Assembly: GCA_015063795.1 (NCBI GenBank)
Contig: SVTL01000006.1
Span: 1-64,000 of the forward strand
DNA: 64,000 bases
Direction of reading: 5' to 3'
Source of the DNA: Oscillospiraceae bacterium
GTDB taxonomy: Bacteria; Bacillota; Clostridia; Oscillospirales; CAG-272
The notes below the pieces were generated by a model. The model saw only the letters and a program-made list of their open reading frames with translations, was not told where the DNA came from and did no database searches. Both the position numbers and the translations under genes were made by a program. Below are positions 60,323 to 64,000 of this stretch, piece after piece; the stretch's first letter is position 1; the number at the start of each line of letters is the position of its first letter.

Positions 60323-60688
60323 TTACAGGACCTCCTTACTCAGAAGCTTGCGGGCATCGGAAAGTGCTTCCTCCAGCGTGTCGAGGGCACTTTTGTCATG
60401 AACGGCGGATTTGACGGTGTCCAGCCGGCGGACAATGTCGGCCAGCAGACGGTTGCGCTCGTCGAAAACGTCCGGCAGATGGAGCTTGTCGTCGATCTCG
60501 CGCAGGTTGGCTTCGCTTTTTTTCAGCGCATCCCGCACCCCCTGGCGCGAAATGCCGACGATCTCGGCCACCTCGGCAAGCGAGAGATCGTCGTCGTAAT
60601 AGAGCGTGCAGATCTCCTTCTGCCGTTCGCTGAGCAATTCACCGTAAAAGCCGATCAGCCGAGACAGGGACAGGTTCTTTTCAAACAT
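60323..60688 (-). CDS. ylxM: YlxM, SRP-associated helix-turn-helix protein
   Basis: The 121-residue protein has a sigma-4-like helix-turn-helix (LLSERQKEICTLYYDDDLSL, EVAEIVGISRQGVRDALKK) followed by a helical tail. YlxM is always linked to ffh and modulates SRP in Gram-positive bacteria. Start ATG 60688 behind GGAGG; the ffh ribosome site lies within its last codons. Confidence 0.95.
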   Translation of the reverse strand: MFEKNLSLSRLIGFYGELLSERQKEICTLYYDDDLSLAEVAEIVGISRQGVRDALKKSEANLREIDDKLHLPDVFDERNRLLADIVRRLDTVKSAVHDKSALDTLEEALSDARKLLSKEVL

Positions 60689-60728
60689 CCCGTTTCCCTC
60701 CTTGGCTGTAAAGCTTTCAACTTTACAG

Positions 60729-60757
60729 ATGATACCACACTTTCTCCCGTTTGTCAA
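60729..60757 (-). promoter_or_regulatory. Promoter of the ylxM-ffh operon
   Basis: On the minus strand TTGACA (60757-60752) and TATCAT (60734-60729), 17-base spacer. Confidence 0.82.
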
Positions 60758-60795
60758 GAGTTTTTCCGCAAATAACGAAAAAAACAGCGCACTTG

Positions 60796-60824
60796 TTTAC
60801 AAGAGGAAGAAAATGTGGTAAAAT
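60796..60824 (+). promoter_or_regulatory. Promoter of the U32 gene
   Basis: TTTACA (60796-60801) and TAAAAT (60819-60824), 17-base spacer. Confidence 0.65.
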
Positions 60825-60860
60825 GGAGGCGATGAAAAGAAAAAAGCGAGGATTGTTCGG

Positions 60861-62099
60861 ATGAAACCTTCTCTTCTGTCCCCTGCGGGCAACATGGAAA
60901 AAATGAAAGCGGCCATCAACTTCGGCGCCGATGCGGTGTATCTGGCAGGCAAGGCCTTCGGGATGCGTGCCGCGGCGGGCAATTTCACCCGTGAGGAGAT
61001 GGAGGAGGCGGTCGCTTATGCACACGGGCGCGGCGTTTCGGTGAATGTGACCGTGAATGTGATGCCCCGCGGGGATGAGTATGGGGCGCTGGCCGAGTAC
61101 CTTTCGTTTTTGGAGGGGTTGAAGCCGGATGCGCTGATCGTGTCGGATCTGGGGGTGATCGAGCTGGCCAAGAGGAAAGCGCCGTCGCTTCCGCTGCATC
61201 TGTCCACACAGGCCAGCGTGGTGTCGGCTGAGGCGGCCAAGGCCTACCATGCGCTGGGCGTGAAGCGGATCGTGCTGGCGCGCGAGCTGTCCATGGAGGA
61301 GGTCAGGGCCATCCGCCGCGATACCCCCGATTCGTTGGAGCTGGAGACCTTCATTCACGGCGCCATGTGTGTATCGTACAGCGGCCGTTGTCTGCTGTCC
61401 AACAATCTCGCCGCCCGTGACGGCAACCGCGGACAGTGTGCCCAGCCCTGCCGCTGGGAGTACCGCTTCGCCTACATCGAGGAGAAGATGCGTCAGGGGC
61501 AGATGATCCCCGTGGAGGAGGATGCCTTCGGCACGTATATCATGTCCTCGAAGGATATGTGCATGATCGAGCACATCCCCGAGCTGATGGAGAGCGGCAT
61601 CGACTGCTTCAAGATCGAGGGACGGATGAAGAGCGTCTGCTATGTGTCGGCGGTGACCAATGCCTACCGCATGGCCATGGATGCGTATCGCAGGCAGGGA
61701 AGCGACTACCGTTTCGATCCGCTGTGGCTGCGGGAGCTGGAGAGCGTCAGCCACCGCGAGTATGCCACCGGCTACTACTACGGCGAGCCCAGCGAGAACG
61801 CCAATCTCTGCTCAGGCTTGCCTCTGATCAGCGAGACGGCGTACATTGCCACCGCGCTGTCCGACAGCGACGAAAACGGGATCGCGCTCTTTGAGCAGAA
61901 GAACAAGTCCTTCCTCGGCGAAACACTGGAGCTTCTCACACCGGGACAGACCGGCCGCGCCTTTGCCGCCGAACGGATGTGGGATGAGGAGGGGAACGCC
62001 ATCGACTCCACCCCCCATCCGCTGATGCGCTACCGTATGGCCCTGCCCTTTGCCGTCAAACAAGGAGACATCATCCGCCGTGCGGCAGCGGACGCGTGA
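60861..62099 (+). CDS. U32 family protein, tRNA hydroxylation (TrhP/YrrO-like)
   Basis: The 412-residue protein starts SLLSPAGNMEKMKAAINFGAD, typical of U32 peptidase-family proteins, and has the signature ETFIHGAMCVSYSGRCLLS with CAQPCRWEY and CFKIEGRMKS, whose cysteines bind an iron-sulfur centre. Members YrrO/TrhP make 5-hydroxyuridine at the tRNA wobble position from prephenate. It has no secretion signal. Usually two such genes are paired (YrrN/YrrO); here there is one. Confidence 0.88.
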   Translation: MKPSLLSPAGNMEKMKAAINFGADAVYLAGKAFGMRAAAGNFTREEMEEAVAYAHGRGVSVNVTVNVMPRGDEYGALAEYLSFLEGLKPDALIVSDLGVIELAKRKAPSLPLHLSTQASVVSAEAAKAYHALGVKRIVLARELSMEEVRAIRRDTPDSLELETFIHGAMCVSYSGRCLLSNNLAARDGNRGQCAQPCRWEYRFAYIEEKMRQGQMIPVEEDAFGTYIMSSKDMCMIEHIPELMESGIDCFKIEGRMKSVCYVSAVTNAYRMAMDAYRRQGSDYRFDPLWLRELESVSHREYATGYYYGEPSENANLCSGLPLISETAYIATALSDSDENGIALFEQKNKSFLGETLELLTPGQTGRAFAAERMWDEEGNAIDSTPHPLMRYRMALPFAVKQGDIIRRAAADA

Positions 62100-62128
62100 A
62101 ACCGCTTGCGAAAAAACGGAATGGAATC

Positions 62129-62165
62129 AAAAAGCTGGTGCCCAAACGGACATCAGCTTTTTTTC
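62129..62165. terminator. Bidirectional terminator
   Basis: AAAAGCTGGTG pairs with CATCAGCTTTT, followed by TTT, between convergent U32 and tadA. Confidence 0.75.
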
Positions 62166-62661
62166 ATTCTTTTTCTTGTTTTTCTTGTTTTTCGCGCTTC
62201 TTTTTTTCTCTCAGCTCGGCGAAAAACCGCTTCAACAGATCGCGGCTCTCTGCCTCCATCACACCGCTTTCCACGATCGGCTTGTGATTGACAGCGAAGG
62301 CATTCAGATCAAACAGACCGCCGTAAGCACCGGCCTTCGGATCGGGCGCGGCATAGACCACCCGCTTGATGCGCGCGCTCATGATCGCTCCCGCACACAT
62401 GGGGCAGGGCTCCAGCGTCACATACAGCTCGCACTTGTGCAGCCGCCATCCGCCGAGAGCACGGCAGGCGCGGTAGATGGCGCGGATCTCCGCATGGTAG
62501 AGGGCGTTTTTGTCGGTCTCGCGGGCGTTGTGCGCGCGGGAAATGACCTTGCCGTCGCAGACGATCACCGCTCCGATGGGCGTTTCTCCGATGCGGGCGG
62601 CTTTTTCGGCCTCGCGCAGGGCCAGAGCCATATACAGTTCATCGTTCGAGGGGGTGTTCAT
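62164..62661 (-). CDS. tadA: tRNA-specific adenosine deaminase
   Basis: TadA converts A34 to inosine in tRNA-Arg(ACG). The 165-residue protein has the zinc and proton-shuttle motifs HAE (His56, Glu58) and PCPMC (Cys86, Cys89), plus NARETDKNALYHAE. The C-terminus is lysine/glutamate-rich. Start ATG 62661. Confidence 0.95.
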   Translation of the reverse strand: MNTPSNDELYMALALREAEKAARIGETPIGAVIVCDGKVISRAHNARETDKNALYHAEIRAIYRACRALGGWRLHKCELYVTLEPCPMCAGAIMSARIKRVVYAAPDPKAGAYGGLFDLNAFAVNHKPIVESGVMEAESRDLLKRFFAELREKKKREKQEKQEKE

Positions 62662-62685
62662 GGCACAAAGCTCCTTGAAATAAGG

Positions 62686-63603
62686 TTAAAACAGCGGGAT
62701 AAGGGCGAACAGCAGGAAGAGCCAGAAGCCGAAGGAGGCGAAAAATCCTCCTGCGGGCAGACAGATCTCCTGCCTTTCTTTCCCTGCTTGATGCAGCGCA
62801 AGCTTCTCTTTGCCGTACAAAACCAACAGAACAAGACCGCAAACCGCGCCGATCAGAAGATAGGCACAGAGAAGAACTCCTGCCGCGGTTTGCTCTTGGG
62901 GGGTGTTGACAAGACGAATGAGCAGCATCAGAACACAGGAAAAACCGTTCTGCAGCAGATGCAGGACCGTTGAGCCCATCAGCGATCCCGTGCGCAGGGT
63001 GATGCTGCCGAAGATCAGCCCGCCGAAAAAGGCGTAGATCATCGAGGCGGGAGTGGCGTGGAGCAATCCGAACACCAGCGCCGAGACGATCAGTGCCTTT
63101 CGCCGGCCGTAGGGCAGCAGCGTTTTCAGCACCAGGCCGCGGCAAAACGCCTCTTCGAACAAGGCCGGGAAGCAGACCGCCTCAACGAAAAAGAGCAGGA
63201 TGCCCGGCAGATCGTGAGGCATGGCGTCTGCGGCAACCGCTCCCGAGCCGTCACCGCCTAAGGCTGTGATCACAAGCGAGGCGGCGATGCCGACCAGCTG
63301 GATGGACGTCAGAGAGGCCAGCGCCGTCAAGATCGGATGCTTCAGCCTTTTTCCGCGGTAACAGAGCACGTCGCTTGGCCGCATCCTTTTCGCTTTCAGA
63401 TACAAAAACGGGAGAAAAGCAAACGCCAGCCCATAAAACAGAGGCACGGACAGCTGTGAAAAAACGGGCAGCGAGGAGAGTGCCTCGCTGAGGATCAGAA
63501 GCAAACGGCGCACAAACAAACCGGCGATCAGCAGCAGCGACAGCAGAGACAGCTCGCCGAAAAAGGGACGGTGTATCGGAGTTTTTTCACCTGTCTTATT
63601 CAA
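62686..63603 (-). CDS. CPBP family intramembrane metalloprotease
   Basis: The 305-residue protein has about eight membrane helices with the family motifs ALFEEAFCRGLV (Glu150, Glu151, Arg155) and FGLLHATPAS (His182), the catalytic set of CAAX protease-like (CPBP) enzymes. Bacterial members act in bacteriocin immunity or protein processing; the target here is unknown. The start appears to be TTG 63603, overlapping the upstream Dabb gene by eight bases, with no clear ribosome site, so the exact start is uncertain. Confidence 0.87.
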   Translation of the reverse strand: MNKTGEKTPIHRPFFGELSLLSLLLIAGLFVRRLLLILSEALSSLPVFSQLSVPLFYGLAFAFLPFLYLKAKRMRPSDVLCYRGKRLKHPILTALASLTSIQLVGIAASLVITALGGDGSGAVAADAMPHDLPGILLFFVEAVCFPALFEEAFCRGLVLKTLLPYGRRKALIVSALVFGLLHATPASMIYAFFGGLIFGSITLRTGSLMGSTVLHLLQNGFSCVLMLLIRLVNTPQEQTAAGVLLCAYLLIGAVCGLVLLVLYGKEKLALHQAGKERQEICLPAGGFFASFGFWLFLLFALIPLF

Positions 63604-63898
63604 AATAATCGACCGATCCGCGGGCCTCCTTGACCAGCGCTACGTAGGAAGAGACCTCCTTGTGATCGGGATGGACCAGGTAGGTCTGCAGATCCTCAGG
63701 AGTCTCAAATTCGGTGATCAGCATCATATCAAAGGAGCGGGGCGAGCGGGTGACGTCCTTGATGACCTTCACCGACTTGAGGCAGGGGATGATGGCAGGA
63801 AGAGCCTCCAGATGGCTCTTGACCCAGTCCATGTTTTCTTCTTTGGTTTTGCCCTCGGCAAACTCCTTAAATTTCCACATGACGATATGTTTGAACAT
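63596..63898 (-). CDS. Dabb (stress-responsive A/B barrel) family protein
   Basis: The 100-residue protein is a single dimeric alpha-beta barrel domain: begins FKHIVMWKFKEFAEGKTKEE, with LMLITEFETPEDLQTYLVHPDHKEVSSYV-type family spacing near the C-terminus. Known members are stress-related or small enzymes such as cyclases; function here is unknown. Start ATG 63898 behind GGAAGG. It is first in an operon with the CPBP gene. Confidence 0.88.
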   Translation of the reverse strand: MFKHIVMWKFKEFAEGKTKEENMDWVKSHLEALPAIIPCLKSVKVIKDVTRSPRSFDMMLITEFETPEDLQTYLVHPDHKEVSSYVALVKEARGSVDYFE

Positions 63899-63958
63899 GA
63901 TCGATTCCTTCCAAACTAATGATAGATTGACAGCGGGCGGATGCCCCTGTACCGTTCC

Positions 63959-63987
63959 ATTGTATCACAAAAACAGCAAGGAATCAA
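63959..63987 (-). promoter_or_regulatory. Promoter of the Dabb-CPBP operon
   Basis: On the minus strand TTGATT (63987-63982) and TACAAT (63964-63959), 17-base spacer. Confidence 0.72.
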
Positions 63988-64000
63988 GGGAGGAAGAGAA

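Overview
The window looks like a chromosomal segment of a Gram-positive, spore-forming anaerobe of the class Clostridia. An uncultured Oscillospirales-like gut bacterium fits best, which is an inference. The reasons are the rny-ymdB-spoVS gene order, a LexA gene preceded by Firmicutes-type SOS boxes, pyruvate:ferredoxin oxidoreductase plus acetate kinase, TmcAL, YlxM-Ffh, archaeal-type prolyl-tRNA synthetase, AGGAGG-like ribosome sites, vegetative sigma-A promoters with 17-base spacers, and dockerin modules. Most genes are GC-rich. Three short A+T-rich patches, all immediately downstream of tRNA genes, stand out.

Layout. Positions 1-770: the 5' part of a methyltransferase gene, a palindromic element and tRNA-Gly. 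890-5150: a LysR regulator divergent from a PPC-domain protein, an acetolactate-synthase-like enzyme and a beta-hydroxyacid dehydrogenase. 5190-9970: a small secreted dockerin protein, a lactate/malate dehydrogenase, a DNA methyltransferase repair protein, YcxB-like and RtcB proteins. 10066-12075: a small A+T-rich island between a partial and a complete copy of the tRNA-Cys 3' end. 12059-15563: tRNAs Cys, Gly, Phe, Asp, Val and Leu with a MATE exporter and an SGNH esterase. 15636-26205: MetY, ProS, RodA, GNAT, LexA with a cysteine-rich partner, ThiI, RNase Y, YmdB and SpoVS. 26207-33750: an alpha-glucan uptake operon (binding protein, two permeases, MalQ) and two tandem Gfo/Idh/MocA oxidoreductases. 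33770-40290: an ACT-ACT-metallo-beta-lactamase fusion, WecB, a methyltransferase with a TrpR-like regulator, TmcAL and AckA. 40436-41792: a methyltransferase, a four-helix-bundle protein, a second palindromic element and tRNA-Trp. 41992-50842: PFOR, a FliB-like methylase, an ECF vitamin transporter component behind a putative riboswitch-like attenuator, a kinase, a membrane protein, a Ca/Na exchanger and a TraX-like protein. 50910-57287: a BspA-like LRR protein with a dockerin-like tail, GreA, a sigma/anti-sigma pair, a third Gfo/Idh/MocA enzyme and a C_GCAxxG_C_C protein. 57326-64000: a foldase lipoprotein, KhpA, S16, Ffh, YlxM, a U32 protease-family protein, TadA, a CPBP protease and a Dabb protein.

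How it works together. PFOR and acetate kinase give a fermentative pyruvate-to-acetate route, with the lactate/malate dehydrogenase as a possible electron sink. The sugar ABC genes and MalQ take up and remodel malto-oligosaccharides. The ATPase is not in the window. The two dockerin-bearing secreted proteins suggest a cohesin scaffold elsewhere in the genome. tRNA modification (ThiI, TmcAL, TadA, U32/TrhP-like) and RNA turnover (RNase Y, RtcB, KhpA) are well represented.

The most unusual signals are: (1) palindromic elements attached to tRNA terminators, carrying inverted copies of the tRNA-terminator junction and followed by four-helix-bundle (S23/Avd-like) or methyltransferase genes; (2) a 2-kb island bounded by a direct repeat of the tRNA-Cys 3' end; (3) a leader with mutually exclusive hairpins before an ECF transporter gene of unknown substrate; and (4) Gfo/Idh/MocA paralogs in which the usual Glu-Lys-Pro motif reads Ser-Glu-Cys.
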